A DNA stretch of 64,000 nt from positions 124,001 through 188,000 of the forward strand of contig NZ_CP009228.1 in assembly GCF_000755145.1 (NCBI RefSeq), read 5' to 3'. Source of the stretch: Treponema putidum (lineage in GTDB: Bacteria > Spirochaetota > Spirochaetia > Treponematales > Treponemataceae). The notes under the pieces were generated by a model, which did no database searches, was not told where the DNA came from, and worked only from the letters and a program-made list of their open reading frames with translations. Shown here one piece after another: positions 17,023 to 28,040 of this stretch. Both the position numbers and the translations under genes were made by a program. Numbering within the stretch: the first letter of the stretch is position 1; each line of letters begins with the position of its first letter.

Positions 17023-19476
17023 TTATTTTTTACCCTGTAATAAGATTGCAAAGGGATTGTATTTAGTACCGTCATCATCTTTGCGGGAGCGGGGTTCACC
17101 GACCTTTCTTTCACCCCTATGAGCAGGATTTCTTTCTCCCCTTGCAGCCGGACTTCTTTCACCTCTTTCGGCAAGCTCTTTTCCCTCCTGTAAAGCCGGT
17201 TTACCGGCAGAGGTTTTAACGGTAAGAGTTTTTCCATCTTTTGTTTTTACGACAAGTTTTTTTACCTCAGCCTTTTGCTTTGCAGTAAGGCGGGCTGCTC
17301 CATGGGCTTTGCCGCCGGCACTTCCATCTCCTGTTTTTCGGCTTAAAGAAATTCGGCGGCGGTCTTCGTCAAGTGAAATAATTTTACACTCTACAATATC
17401 GCCGACCTTTACAGCCTCAAGCGGATCCGAAATAAAAGAATCGCTCATTTCAGAGATATGCAAAAGGGCTGTTTCTTTAATTCCCAAATCGACAAAAGCA
17501 CCGAAGTCCACTACGTTTTTGATTTTTCCCTTTACGGTCATTCCGACTTTTAAGTCTTCAAATTGAAGAACACCTTGCTGCATGATGGGTTTAGGACAAT
17601 CTTCACGCGGGTCACGGTTAGGCTTTTTTAGTTCTTCGATAATATCGTTTATAGTCTGATCTCCTATATTGTACTTTGTTTTTATTTCGTTCCGGAGCTC
17701 GCCTGAAACTTCTTCATTTTTATGAATTACATCATAGATGATTTTTCCGGTCTCGTAGTTTTCGGGGTGAACCCAAGAATTATCCAAAGGATTAGAGCTT
17801 TCAGGAATTTTTAAAAAGCCCGCACACTGCTCAAAGGACTTAGGTCCCATTCCGCTCACATTTTTTAATTGTTCTCTATCCGTAAAAATCCCTTCGGCTT
17901 CACGGCGGGCAACAATTTTTTTTGCAAGAGAAGAACTTACACCCGAAACATATTTTAACAAAGAAGCACTTGCAGTGTTTAAGTTTACTCCTACATTATT
18001 TACTACGGAACCTACAACTGCATCAAGCTCTTCGCTTAATTTTTTTTGGTTTAAGTCGTGCTGGTATAAGCCGACACCTATGGACTTGGGATCAATCTTT
18101 ACAAGCTCTGCAAGAGGATCCTGTAATCTTCTTCCGATAGAAATTGCCCCTCTTATCGTTAAGTCCAAATCGGGAAATTCTTCGCGGGCGACATCACCTG
18201 CAGAATAAACGGAAGCGCCGTCTTCATCGACTACAGTGAATAAAACATCGGGACAAGATTCTTTGATAACAGCAGAAACTATTTCCTGCACCTCGTGAGA
18301 ACCCGTGCCGTTACCGACAGCTATGAGCTGAACATTGTATTTTTTAACGGCTTCCAATAGCAAGTACTTAGCCTCATCTGCCTTATGTTGGTAAAGCACA
18401 AAGGAGCCTAGATATTTTCCCGTCTCATCGAGAGCCGCACATTTAGTACCAGTCCTTATGCCGGGATCAACACCTAAAACCCTTGTTCCCTTGATGGGCT
18501 GAGTCATCAAAAGATGCTTTAAGTTTTCGCTGAAAATATTTATGCCGTGTTCGTCAGCCGTGTCTGCGAGGTCGCTTCGGATTTCACGTAAAACGGCGGG
18601 AGCAAGTAAACGCACAAGACCGTCGGCTATGGCTTCTTTATGGTAATCATTATTTATGGTGTACTTATTTTGTAAAAGAGAAATTGCATCTTCTATGCTG
18701 ACATCTATCTTTACTTCCAAAACGCCTTCCCGTTCTCCTCGGTTAATCGCAAGAACTCGGTGCGGTTTTATTTCGTTTAAGTTTTCAGTATAGTCCCAGT
18801 ACATTTGATACACGGAAGTTTTAGCAGCATCCTCATCGCCGAGTCCCTTAACTTGAAATTTTCCCGTCTTTATAAAATAATCGTGTACGGCTTTACGGTT
18901 TTCGGTATCCTGAGAAATTTCTTCCGCAATTATATCGGCAGCGCCTTGAAGAGCATCTTCGGCTGTGGGCACGTTAAGCTCTTCAGTTTCGGCATCGGTT
19001 ACAATAAATTCTTTAGCCCTTTCTTCAAGGGGAGCGGCTTCAAGCTCTTTCATTAAATCAGCTAAGGACTGTAAGCCTCTTTCAACGGCAAGCATACCGC
19101 GGGTCTTCTTTTTCTTTTTAAAGGGAAGCCAAATATCTTCAAGCTCGGTGAGGGTACCGGCCTTCATTATATTTTCATAAAGAGCATCGGTTAATTTTCC
19201 GGCAGCAAAAATACCCCGCACTATTTCGAGGCGGCGGGTTTCCAAATTTGTATAAGATTTAAACAGGCGGTCTGAATCCCTGACTTGAACTTCATCAAGA
19301 GAACCGTGCATTTCTTTTCGATAACGGGAAATAAATGGGATGGTGCACCCCTCATTGACCAAACTTATAACTGCAGAAACTTGAGTAAGTTTTATACCTA
19401 ATTCTTCCGCAATCTTCTTCATAATATCGGCCTCGTTTACACTGAGGCCTTCGATAAATTCATTTGTAAATTCCAT
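17023..19476 (-). CDS. tex: Tex-family S1 RNA-binding transcription accessory protein
   Basis: 817 aa. Tex is a cytoplasmic nucleic-acid-binding protein implicated in transcription. Order seen: N-terminal helical domain with GCTIPFISRYRKE, a YqgF/RuvC-like fold with VLGVDPGIRTGTKCA, helix-hairpin-helix segments (SLAKKIVARR, LKNVSGMGPKSFEQCAGFL) and an S1 domain (GMTVKGKIKNVVDFGAFVDLG). An added basic tail of about 100 residues carries RGER-type repeats (RGERSPAA, RGERNPAH). ATG at 19476 fits a TTGATT-17-TATACT promoter nine bases before it; an in-frame ATG at 19497 would overlap that promoter. No Shine-Dalgarno site. Confidence 0.93.
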   Translation of the reverse strand: MEFTNEFIEGLSVNEADIMKKIAEELGIKLTQVSAVISLVNEGCTIPFISRYRKEMHGSLDEVQVRDSDRLFKSYTNLETRRLEIVRGIFAAGKLTDALYENIMKAGTLTELEDIWLPFKKKKKTRGMLAVERGLQSLADLMKELEAAPLEERAKEFIVTDAETEELNVPTAEDALQGAADIIAEEISQDTENRKAVHDYFIKTGKFQVKGLGDEDAAKTSVYQMYWDYTENLNEIKPHRVLAINRGEREGVLEVKIDVSIEDAISLLQNKYTINNDYHKEAIADGLVRLLAPAVLREIRSDLADTADEHGINIFSENLKHLLMTQPIKGTRVLGVDPGIRTGTKCAALDETGKYLGSFVLYQHKADEAKYLLLEAVKKYNVQLIAVGNGTGSHEVQEIVSAVIKESCPDVLFTVVDEDGASVYSAGDVAREEFPDLDLTIRGAISIGRRLQDPLAELVKIDPKSIGVGLYQHDLNQKKLSEELDAVVGSVVNNVGVNLNTASASLLKYVSGVSSSLAKKIVARREAEGIFTDREQLKNVSGMGPKSFEQCAGFLKIPESSNPLDNSWVHPENYETGKIIYDVIHKNEEVSGELRNEIKTKYNIGDQTINDIIEELKKPNRDPREDCPKPIMQQGVLQFEDLKVGMTVKGKIKNVVDFGAFVDLGIKETALLHISEMSDSFISDPLEAVKVGDIVECKIISLDEDRRRISLSRKTGDGSAGGKAHGAARLTAKQKAEVKKLVVKTKDGKTLTVKTSAGKPALQEGKELAERGERSPAARGERNPAHRGERKVGEPRSRKDDDGTKYNPFAILLQGKK

Positions 19477-19485
19477 AATGCTGTG

Positions 19486-19514
19486 AGTATATACCATAAA
19501 AAAAAGAAAATCAA
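19486..19514 (-). promoter_or_regulatory. Predicted leaderless promoter of tex
   Basis: Minus strand TTGATT (19514-19509), 17 bases, TATACT (19491-19486), 9 bases to the ATG at 19476. Confidence 0.5.
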
Positions 19515-19546
19515 GGGCATAGAAATCAAGTGTTTATTTTAAACCT

Positions 19547-22500
19547 CTATTTTATCTCTCCGCTTGTTACCGAAAAAACATCGTTTTCTTTTTTTGTTTG
19601 TACTTTAACATCTCCTATCGGATTCCACTGAACTAAAAAGGTTATTGTAGGTTTAAGCTCATAATATTTTTTTCCTGAAGTTTCACGAAGAATAGGTTTT
19701 ACCGAATAAGAAAATTTCATTATCCAATCTTTTAAATAGTGAGTCAAATCAAAGTTAAGAGACTTTAATTTAAAACCTGATTGTCTTCTCATTCTTTCAT
19801 CCCAAAAATAAAAAGAGTAGACTAAATCTTTAAACATATTTTTTTCACCCGGGATAACAATAGGAAGATTAAGTGAATCTTGAAAGTATCTTGCAATAAC
19901 ATCATTACGGGAAGAGGCACTAAAACTTATATCTAAAAATTCATGTATTTTAAAAGTTAGCTTAGGTGAAAATGAAAAAGATGAATCCGTTACTCTTATC
20001 AAATTAAAATTAAGAGAGGAATCAAATGAAACCATTAATTTTATTCTGTTCTTCCAAGCATAAATATCCAACGGTTTTGATGAATTTGAAAAATTTATAT
20101 CCAAAGAGCGGGGAATAAATTTTTTATCTTTTAATGCTTGCCAACCTGTACCCGGAATTAATTCATATGGTGTATCATAACTCATTGCATAAACGGCAGA
20201 TACATATTTCCAAGAAAAAGATGCCGCATACTTTTCACTTCTTTTTTCTTCAATATTGTAAACATAGGATTGGTTTAAAGAAATATTATACGGAAAGGAT
20301 AAATTTAAATTCGTATTAAAAGTATCCCAAAACCATTTTTTTGCAGTATTTTCTTTTTCAAATAATTTTATAGTCATATTAAGTTTTCCATTCGGAAAGG
20401 CAAAACTTCCTGAAAAGGAATAAGACTGTAAAAGAGGGGCTAAATTCATAGATGTGGTAATCAATTGAGTATAATTTTTTAAATTGATTCCAAAACCCGC
20501 AGATGCAACATGAGTCTTAATATATTCCTTATCCCATTTTGCCGGAACAGTTTCCCATTCAGGCTTGTCAACAGTTCCGATAAATTTATTTTGAAGGAGG
20601 GTTTCGGAAATAGACCATTCAATAAAGGACGGTTTAAATAAATCATTGGAAATAAACGGGCTGAGTTTTAAGCTGTTTGAATTATTTAGGGTATACACAT
20701 TTAATTTATAATTATTTAATTGAACCTTATCAAGATCGCTCTTGTCCTTATGGAATATATGTTTTTGATTATTTCCGTTTAACTCAATTGAATTGGATAA
20801 ATTCAGAAAACCTTGATTATACGAAAGCCGGCTGTCAATTTTAGCCTGCCCGCTTAATTTATAATAGGCTGAATAAAAATCAGACCAGCTAATATCAAAA
20901 GGCTTTTTCCAATCTTTATGATTAAAAATTATATCTTGAGATGCAAAGCCGTTTAGTTTATAGGTTAAATCGTAGTTTATTAAATTCGAAAAACGATTTG
21001 TTTTTACACCGTCAATTTTATATGCAGGAAATAGATCGCCGGAAAAAGCCGGAGCTTCATCTTTATTCGTTGTTTTATCGTTTTTACCGTTGTCTGCTTC
21101 TTCAAAAGGGTTTTTAATACCTGTTACATTTTTTTGCGAATGACTGTCTTTTTTTTGAGACAACATAGATGTTGAAAAAAGAGTACCTCCAAGACCTACC
21201 CTTAATTCGGGCAAAATATTTTTGGGGTAATAAAATAATCTGTCGGGAGCATATAAAGCATCGCTTCCGCTAAGGCTTTCATTTTTTTTGGATTCAAAAT
21301 TAACCTTCCCTGAAAAAGCTTCAAGGGACATATAACTTATCCAAGGTTTTAATACGGAAAAGCTAGGATTGATTGAACCGTCTACCTTCCATGAATAAAA
21401 ATTTTCTAATGTAGTATCTTCAGCAGCTGCCAGCTTATCCTTGTTTAAAAAATATTTAAACCAGTTCATATCTTCGCTCCTGCCCATAAAATCTTTTTTA
21501 AAAAAAGGATCGGAAATAAACGGAAATAAAACCGAAACATTGAACGGACTTTTTGTCATGCTCACATTAAAGCTAAAATTATATCTGAAAGGCACGATTG
21601 TACCGAAAAGGTTTGCCTTATTTATAGTTCTTTCTTTACCGGCATCTCCATATTGGCTAAACAAAAGACCGGTTCTAGGATACAGGGTATAAGAAAAACC
21701 TAAAAGACCGTGAAAATCAATTTGTTTTACATATCCTTTTTTGGGAGTAAATTTTCCTTCAAGGCCTGTCAAATAACCGAGCCCCGAATAAGCATCCGCT
21801 ATCAGTTTTAAATACGAACCTCCGGTATCGGAAGCCGGCTCATCCAATTTTTTAAAAAACAAACCTTCCAGCTTTTGTTTTTTTACCGTATCGCTTTGCA
21901 TAAAATTAGAAAACGAAGTCGCCTCATCGCTTTTAGGTGCAGGCTTACGCCCCAGAATATAGGTAGTAGTTTGTACAAAAGCACCTTCCCTATTTTTAAA
22001 ACCGAATACAGGGTGAAAAAGCATCTCATCAGCCGGATAATAAAAAAAAGGAAAGTACATGATGGGTACAACTCCTACCGACAAAAAACCGTTAAAAAAA
22101 GCCATTTCGTTTCCGGGTAAAATCCAAAGGCGGCTCGCCCGAATAGACCACAAGGGGTATTCTTCTTTGCTGGTGGTAAGCAGGGCATCCTTAAAAGCTA
22201 TTGCACCGCTTTCATTCCTTCCTGCAAGACCCGTGTGAATTCTAAAAGGGTCTTGTTTTTTTTTACCGGTGCCTGTTCGATAATCCCATCAACAAAAACT
22301 CCTTCAAGTTTTTTTATATTAAAGATTAAAGCATCTCCCTTAAAACTTTCCCCTTCATCGGAGCCGATTTTTCGGGTATAAACAACATTACCCATTGCAG
22401 TCAAGGTTTCACGTGTTTTATTATGAATTATTTTATCGGCAGTAATTGTCGAAATAGAAGTTTCATCCGAAACGGAAATTGAAACAAAGCCGGTAAAAAT

Positions 22501-22773
22501 AATCAGTTCATCTTTTTTTTCTTTTTCAGGTTTTGCTTCATCACTTTCAGGTTTAGATTCATCGCTTTCAGGTTTAGAGGCCTTATCAATCGGTTCGGTT
22601 ATGGGAGCTGACGGAACCTTTACATACTCGGTAAGTTCTGCAGAGTTAATCGTAATTTTTATTGTTTTTTCCGTTTTCTCTTCCGGCTTTTTTTCGGGAT
22701 TTTCCTCAGCTTGTAAAGCATATACCGAAAAGAGAAATACAAAAAAGATTAAACCCTGCAAAGCTTTTTTCAT
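19547..22773 (-). CDS. lptD: LPS-assembly protein LptD/OstA-like outer-membrane protein (frameshifted in this sequence)
   Basis: Outer-membrane beta-barrel protein with an N-terminal OstA domain. The N-terminal part (from 22773) has a signal peptide ending near LQAEEN, an acidic KPESDE-rich linker and an OstA strand region (ISTITADKIIHNKTRETLTAMGNVVYTRK). The rest begins around WSIRASRLWILPG and YFPFFYYPADEM, typical of LptD, followed by about 800 residues of barrel strands. The frames join if the A9 run at 22256-22264 is read as A10: APVKKKQDPFRIHTG... continues to the downstream frame, total 1075 aa. Treponemes lack classical LPS, so the cargo is uncertain; the OstA domain is known in T. 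pallidum too. It follows uvrA by 9 bases. Confidence 0.85.
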
Positions 22774-22782
22774 TATTCCGTC

Positions 22783-25647
22783 TTACCTGACTCTTTCAAG
22801 CATTTCCTTTATATAATATCCCGTATAGGACTTTTTTATCTTTGCTACTTCTTCAGGCGTTCCCTCGGCTATGATTTGTCCTCCGTTGGTTCCGCCTTCG
22901 GGGCCGAGGTCGATAATCTTATCGGCCTGTAAGATAACGTCAAGGTTGTGTTCAATCATAATGACGGTGTTTCCCTGATCTATGAGGCGATGAATAACCT
23001 GCATGAGCTGCTTGACATCTGCAAAGTGTAAGCCCGTTGTAGGCTCATCCAAAATGTAGAGGGTCTTGCCTGTAGAACGTTTGGCAAGTTCGTTTGCAAG
23101 TTTTACCCGCTGGGCTTCTCCGCCCGAAAGAGTAAGAGCCGATTGGCCTAACTTTATATAACCCAAACCGACCGATAAGAGGGTTTGAAGTTTTCGGGCA
23201 ATGTGAGGAATGGGAGCAAAAAATTCCGAAGCTTCCTCGATGGTCATATCCAAAACATCGGCAATATTTTTTCCCTTATAGCGGACATCGAGGGTCTCCT
23301 TGTTAAACCTTTTCCCTCGGCAAACATCGCAGGCTATATAAACATCGGGCAAAAAGTTCATCTCGATTGTGAGGGTTCCGTCGCCCTGACAATGCTCGCA
23401 CCTTCCGCCCCTTACATTAAACGAAAAGCGGCCGGGCTTATAACCTCTTGCCTTCGATTCGGGAAGGCTTGCAAACAAATCTCTTATCCCCGTAAAAACA
23501 CCTACATAGGTTGCAGGGTTTGAGCGGGGTGTTCTCCCGATGGGGCTTTGATCGATATTGATAACCTTGTCTATGTGCTCAAGGCCGCTCAGTTTTTTAT
23601 AGGCCCCTTCGGGAATAGAGGAGCGCATAATCTTATTTGAAACTGCCGGATACAGAACATCGGTTAAAAGGGTGGATTTTCCAGAACCCGAAACTCCGGT
23701 AATACAGGTAAAGGCCCCCAAAGGAATTTTTATAGAAACATCTTTTAGATTATGCTCACTCACCCCTGAAAGCTCCAAGGCATTTCCGTTACCCTTCCGC
23801 CTTTCTTTAGGAATATCCATTTTAAGCGTACCTGCAAGATATTGACCCGTTAAACTGTTTTTTACTTTTGAAACTTCATCAGGCGTACCTTGGGCCGTTA
23901 TATTTCCCCCGTGAACGCCTGCACCCGGACCGAGGTCAACAATGTAGTCGGCCGTGCGGAGGGTTTGCTCGTCATGTTCTACAACGATGAGGGTATTCCC
24001 CAAATTACGCAAGTACAAAAGGGTATCAATCAGCCTTTGGTTATCCCTTTGATGAAGCCCTATCGAAGGCTCGTCTAAAATATAGAGAACGCCTATCAAG
24101 CTTGAACCTATCTGGGTCGCAAGCCTGATGCGTTGAGCCTCGCCGCCTGAAAGGGTTGCAGCCTTTCTTTCGAGGGTTAAATAGTCAAGACCGACATTTT
24201 TCATAAATTCCAAGCGGGCCTTAATTTCTTTTAAAATCTGAAAGGCTATGTGTTCTTCCGTTTCGGTTAACTTCAATTTTTCAAAGAAATCGATAGAATC
24301 CCCTACGGAAAGGCAGGTAAGCTCATGAATGTTTTTATTGCCCACGGTTACTGCCAACACTTCGGGCTTAAGCCTCATTCCTCCGCAGGTTTTGCAGGGC
24401 TTTATCGACATAAACTTTTCATAATATTCTCTGATAGAAGCCGAGTAGGATTCGTTATATTTCCGGTTCATGTCGGCCATTATGCCCGGCCAAGGGCGGT
24501 TATAAGAATATTTCCCCGATCCGCTTTTAGCCGTATAAGAAAACTGAATCTTCGTATCGCCCGATCCATCCCAAATGATGGTCTGTATTTTTTTGGGGAG
24601 CTTGTTCAATGGCGTATCAAGAGAAAAATCGAATTGGGCGGCGAGGGCTTCAAAGCGCACCCTGTTCCAATCGGATTCGGGATTATACGGAACGAAAACG
24701 CCCTCATTAAACGAAAGACTCTTATCGGGGGCTATCAGGTCTTGGTCAAAGTGCTGAGTCATTCCGAGTCCCGTACATTCGGGGCAGGCCCCTATCGGGT
24801 TATTAAAAGAAAAAAGGCGGGGCTGCAATTCGGGCATCGAAATACCGCAATCAGAACAGGCATTTTTTTGCGAAAAGAAAACCTCGGTTACGGGAGAATC
24901 CTTATCGTCCTGCCTTGTAGCAAGCAGGGTTCCGCCGGAACTTTCCAAGGCTGTTTCCACCGATTCCGAAAGGCGTTTCCGCACATCCTTCGACAGCTGA
25001 ATTCTGTCTACGATTATTTCGATTGTGTGTTTTTTTTGTTTATCGAGCTTTACCCCGTCTTCGAGGTTTACAAGAAGGCCGTCTATACGGGCACGCACAA
25101 AACCGGCGGCGATAGCATCACTCACTATCTTTTGGTGTTCTCCCTTTTTTCCCTTTATAATGGGAGCGAGAATTTGAACGCGGGTTCCTTCCGGCCAGCT
25201 CATAATCGTGTCTATAATCTGGTCAACCGTCTGCTCATTAATTTCTTTTCCGCAAGAAGGACAGTGGGCATGTCCTATACGGGCAAAAAGGAGGCGGTAA
25301 TAGTCATAGATTTCGGTAACCGTTCCGACAGTGGAGCGGGGATTGCGGTGAGTGGTTTTTTGTTCGATAGAAATAGCAGGCGAAAGCCCCTCGATGTAGT
25401 CTACATCGGGCTTATCCATTCTGCCTAAAAACTGCCTCGCATAGGCCGAAAGAGATTCGACATAACGGCGCTGTCCTTCGGCAAAGATGGTGTCAAAGGC
25501 GAGGGAACTTTTTCCCGATCCTGAAAGGCCTGATATAACGATGAGCTTATCTCGCGGAAGCTCCACATCAATGTTCTTTAAATTATGTTCACGGGCACCC
25601 TTTACGATGAGCTTATTTATATGCCCGTCCTGATTTCGGTTTTTCAT
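22783..25647 (-). CDS. uvrA: Excinuclease ABC subunit A
   Basis: 954 aa. Damage-recognition ATPase of nucleotide excision repair. Two ABC modules: first Walker [10 protein letters not shown] near residue 40, zinc fingers CPSCG and CSDCG...CPECTG, signature [12 protein letters not shown], Walker [13 protein letters not shown]; second Walker [11 protein letters not shown], zinc finger CEHCQGDG...[18 protein letters not shown] and [12 protein letters not shown] at 25647 is chosen since TATAAT sits nine bases before it and the conserved start follows; an ATG 18 codons upstream lies within the promoter area. Divergent from xseB-mutL, so three DNA-repair genes share one intergenic region. Confidence 0.97.
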   Translation of the reverse strand: MKNRNQDGHINKLIVKGAREHNLKNIDVELPRDKLIVISGLSGSGKSSLAFDTIFAEGQRRYVESLSAYARQFLGRMDKPDVDYIEGLSPAISIEQKTTHRNPRSTVGTVTEIYDYYRLLFARIGHAHCPSCGKEINEQTVDQIIDTIMSWPEGTRVQILAPIIKGKKGEHQKIVSDAIAAGFVRARIDGLLVNLEDGVKLDKQKKHTIEIIVDRIQLSKDVRKRLSESVETALESSGGTLLATRQDDKDSPVTEVFFSQKNACSDCGISMPELQPRLFSFNNPIGACPECTGLGMTQHFDQDLIAPDKSLSFNEGVFVPYNPESDWNRVRFEALAAQFDFSLDTPLNKLPKKIQTIIWDGSGDTKIQFSYTAKSGSGKYSYNRPWPGIMADMNRKYNESYSASIREYYEKFMSIKPCKTCGGMRLKPEVLAVTVGNKNIHELTCLSVGDSIDFFEKLKLTETEEHIAFQILKEIKARLEFMKNVGLDYLTLERKAATLSGGEAQRIRLATQIGSSLIGVLYILDEPSIGLHQRDNQRLIDTLLYLRNLGNTLIVVEHDEQTLRTADYIVDLGPGAGVHGGNITAQGTPDEVSKVKNSLTGQYLAGTLKMDIPKERRKGNGNALELSGVSEHNLKDVSIKIPLGAFTCITGVSGSGKSTLLTDVLYPAVSNKIMRSSIPEGAYKKLSGLEHIDKVINIDQSPIGRTPRSNPATYVGVFTGIRDLFASLPESKARGYKPGRFSFNVRGGRCEHCQGDGTLTIEMNFLPDVYIACDVCRGKRFNKETLDVRYKGKNIADVLDMTIEEASEFFAPIPHIARKLQTLLSVGLGYIKLGQSALTLSGGEAQRVKLANELAKRSTGKTLYILDEPTTGLHFADVKQLMQVIHRLIDQGNTVIMIEHNLDVILQADKIIDLGPEGGTNGGQIIAEGTPEEVAKIKKSYTGYYIKEMLERVR

Positions 25648-25656
25648 AAGAGAAGC

Positions 25657-25685
25657 ATTATACACAAAAAATGAGGTTTTGGGAA
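25657..25685 (-). promoter_or_regulatory. Predicted leaderless promoter of uvrA
   Basis: Minus strand TTCCCA (25685-25680), 17 bases, TATAAT (25662-25657), 9 bases to the ATG at 25647. The -35 is weak (4 of 6) and the -10 perfect. Confidence 0.5.
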
Positions 25686-25712
25686 GATGACGATTGGGCA
25701 TTGACCCTTCAC

Positions 25713-25741
25713 TTGACCCTCGTCAAAAAAAAGGATAGTAT
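25713..25741 (+). promoter_or_regulatory. Predicted leaderless promoter of xseB-mutL
   Basis: TTGACC (25713-25718), 17 bases, TAGTAT (25736-25741), 6 bases to the xseB ATG at 25748. A second TTGACCC lies 12 bases upstream (25701), forming a direct repeat. Confidence 0.55.
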
Positions 25742-25747
25742 TTATCT

Positions 25748-25984
25748 ATGAAAAAATTTGAAGAAAGATTGGAAAGACTTGAAAAGATAAGCGATGACAT
25801 ACGTTCCTCCGATATTCCTTTAGAAAAAGCCCTCTCCCTCTTTGAAGAAGGGATAAAACTTGCCAAGGGGCTTGAAAAAGATATTGAAAAAATGGAAGGA
25901 AAAATTCAAATATTAGTAAATCAGCCCGTACTGCCTGAAGAAGAGCCGGAACTCGATTTGTTCGCAGGAACGGGCGAGGATTAA
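25748..25984 (+). CDS. xseB: Exodeoxyribonuclease VII small subunit
   Basis: 78 aa. FEERLERLEKISDDI, then SSDIPLEKALSLFEEGIKLAKGLEKDIEKMEGKI, is the XseB helical hairpin that caps XseA. The C-terminal tail is acidic. It lacks a well-placed Shine-Dalgarno site and begins six bases after a -10 box. First gene of a unit with mutL, which starts 16 bases after its stop. Confidence 0.95.
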   Translation: MKKFEERLERLEKISDDIRSSDIPLEKALSLFEEGIKLAKGLEKDIEKMEGKIQILVNQPVLPEEEPELDLFAGTGED

Positions 25985-26000
25985 ATTTAAGGAAATCGGC

Positions 26001-27809
26001 ATGAGAGAATATAAACCCGTAAAACTCTTATCAAAAGAAACCGCAAGCAAAATAGCTGCCGGAGAAGTTATCGAACGGCCGGCTTCCGTCGTGCGGGAAC
26101 TATTGGATAACTCGATAGATGCGGGAGCTTCTCAAATAATAGTAGAAATCGAAGAAGGCGGAATAAATAGAATCAGAGTAAGCGATGACGGATGCGGTAT
26201 GACAAAGGAAGACCTGGAGCTTTGTACCCATACTCATTCGACAAGTAAGATAGACCAAGCCGAAGACCTGCTTCACTTGCAAAGTTTAGGCTTTAGAGGT
26301 GAAGCCCTTTCATCGGTACAGGCTGTCAGCTCTCTTGAGATTACCTCTACCCGTGAAGGCCCCGCTGCTTGGAAACTTTCCTTGGGGAAGGTTTTTCCTG
26401 CCCGTTTAAATAAGGGCACAACGGTCGAAGTTAAAAATCTTTTTGAAAACTTCCCTGCCCGTAAGAAATTTTTAAAACGCCCCCAATATGAGGCTTCTCA
26501 ATGCCGTCAAACTTTTATCGAAAAAGCCCTCCCCCACTACAAAATTGAAATGCGTTATATAGCAGACGGAATAAATAAGCTCATTCTTCCGGCTCACTCT
26601 TCCTTAAAAGAACGATGCCTTGCAGCCATGAGCTTTAAGGAACCGGAAGAACTTTTTTACGAGATAAACCAAGAAGGGGACGGCTTTTCTTTTACAGCCG
26701 TTTTAGGAAGCCCCGCAGTTGTCCGCTCAGATAAACGTAATATCTACATCTTTGTAAACGGAAGGCGGATAAACGAGTACGGCCTTGTTCAAGCTATTTG
26801 CTACGGATCGGAAGGCTATTTTCCCAACGGGGGTTTCCCGGCAGCCTTTGTTTTTTTAAATGTAGAACCCGAAAGAGTCGACTTCAATATTCACCCTGCA
26901 AAAAAAGAAGCAAAATTCGAGGACTATAAAGAAATCCATCACAGCCTAAGTTCGACTATAAGCAGCTTTTATAAACAAAAAACCGTTTCCGAGCTTTTGA
27001 AGGAAAGCTATCAGCCGGAATGTACGCCCGATTTGGGTTTTGAAAAAGAAGAATTCGAGGCTGCCGATTTAAACCGAATTTACGAAAAAAATTACCGGCA
27101 AATCAATACGGAACAATATAGTCCCGGCAATGCAAAACCCTATTGGCCGGCATCCCCGATAAAGCAAATCGGAGCGTCGGCGGCCGGTAATTATCAGCCG
27201 GCGGCCGTTCATGGAGTACAGGCTGTCCCCCATGATGTGCAGGCAGCCCCTCTTGACCTTCCTAAAGCCGACTTTAAATTTTTAGGCCAATTTTGCGGCA
27301 CCTTTATCGCCGTCGAAAAAAACAACGCCCTATATATAATCGACCAGCACGCCGCCCACGAACGCATTCTTTTTGAAGACTTAAAAAAAAGCCTAGGCCC
27401 CTCTCAGGAACTTTTAATTCCATACCGTATCGAAACGGAATCCGAAAAAGATGATGAAATTATAAGACTAAACCTTCAAGAACTTCAAAAAGCCGGCTTT
27501 AAGATGAGCGAAGAAAAAAAAGGGCTTTGGATTATAAGAGCTGTTCCAATAAGGTGGCACGGCACAGAGAAGGACTTAAAAGAAGACCTTGCAGGTGCGG
27601 GAAAGGATCCTTCGGGACTCATGCACCACATTCTTGCAAGCTCGGCCTGCCGTGCAGCCTGTAAGGATGGAGACATAATTGACCCCGTTTCCGCATACAA
27701 TATTGCAGCCAAAACTTTCGCCCTCCCCGAACCGCTCTGCCCCCACGGCCGCCCACTCTATTTTATAATCGACCGCACCGAACTTTTTAAGCGGATAAAA
27801 CGAACCTAA
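26001..27809 (+). CDS. mutL: DNA mismatch repair protein MutL
   Basis: 602 aa. N-terminal GHKL ATPase with ELLDNSIDAGAS, DDGCGM and SLGFRGEALSSV; variable linker about 330-420 rich in Ala, Pro and Gln (repeated HGVQAV/HDVQAA-like units). The C-terminal dimerisation domain has the endonuclease motif DQHAAHERILFE, the ACRAACKDGD segment and CPHGRP, so it is predicted to be a nicking MutL as in bacteria without MutH. Preceded by AAGGAAATCGGC as a ribosome-binding region. Co-oriented with xseB. Confidence 0.97.
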   Translation: MREYKPVKLLSKETASKIAAGEVIERPASVVRELLDNSIDAGASQIIVEIEEGGINRIRVSDDGCGMTKEDLELCTHTHSTSKIDQAEDLLHLQSLGFRGEALSSVQAVSSLEITSTREGPAAWKLSLGKVFPARLNKGTTVEVKNLFENFPARKKFLKRPQYEASQCRQTFIEKALPHYKIEMRYIADGINKLILPAHSSLKERCLAAMSFKEPEELFYEINQEGDGFSFTAVLGSPAVVRSDKRNIYIFVNGRRINEYGLVQAICYGSEGYFPNGGFPAAFVFLNVEPERVDFNIHPAKKEAKFEDYKEIHHSLSSTISSFYKQKTVSELLKESYQPECTPDLGFEKEEFEAADLNRIYEKNYRQINTEQYSPGNAKPYWPASPIKQIGASAAGNYQPAAVHGVQAVPHDVQAAPLDLPKADFKFLGQFCGTFIAVEKNNALYIIDQHAAHERILFEDLKKSLGPSQELLIPYRIETESEKDDEIIRLNLQELQKAGFKMSEEKKGLWIIRAVPIRWHGTEKDLKEDLAGAGKDPSGLMHHILASSACRAACKDGDIIDPVSAYNIAAKTFALPEPLCPHGRPLYFIIDRTELFKRIKRT

Positions 27810-27833
27810 TCTTGATACACTTAATAAGCCCTC

Positions 27834-27863
27834 TTGACAAAGATTTAGAATATCATGTATAAG
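27834..27863 (+). promoter_or_regulatory. Predicted promoter of the methyl-accepting chemotaxis gene
   Basis: TTGACA (27834-27839), 18 bases, TATAAG (27858-27863). It implies a leader of about 170 bases before the mcp ATG, containing the hairpin at 27981-28004. Confidence 0.55.
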
Positions 27864-27980
27864 GTAATTCATTTCCACATTTAAAAAAATCTTTTTAGGC
27901 CGGTCTTTATATATCAATGATTTGTGAGATTTATTAAAATATACAAGTAAATTTGAGAAAGATCGGTAAACGTAGATAAT

Positions 27981-28004
27981 CCTTTAAAACTGAAGTTTTA
28001 GAGG
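27981..28004 (+). repeat. Leader hairpin related to the intergenic inverted-repeat family
   Basis: CCTTTAAAACT/AGTTTTAGAGG with a two-base GA loop (one G-T pair). The core AAAACTGAAGTTTT is identical to the centre of the repeat at 39872-39907. It lies 37 bases before the mcp start codon. Confidence 0.6.
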
Positions 28005-28040
28005 GCTAATAAACAAATTTTATTTTAAGGAGTTATCAAA

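Noticed and set aside
24325-25428. 367-codon open frame antisense to uvrA
   Set aside because: It lies wholly opposite conserved uvrA codons, has no ribosome-binding site and no recognisable family; it is a by-product of uvrA codon use.
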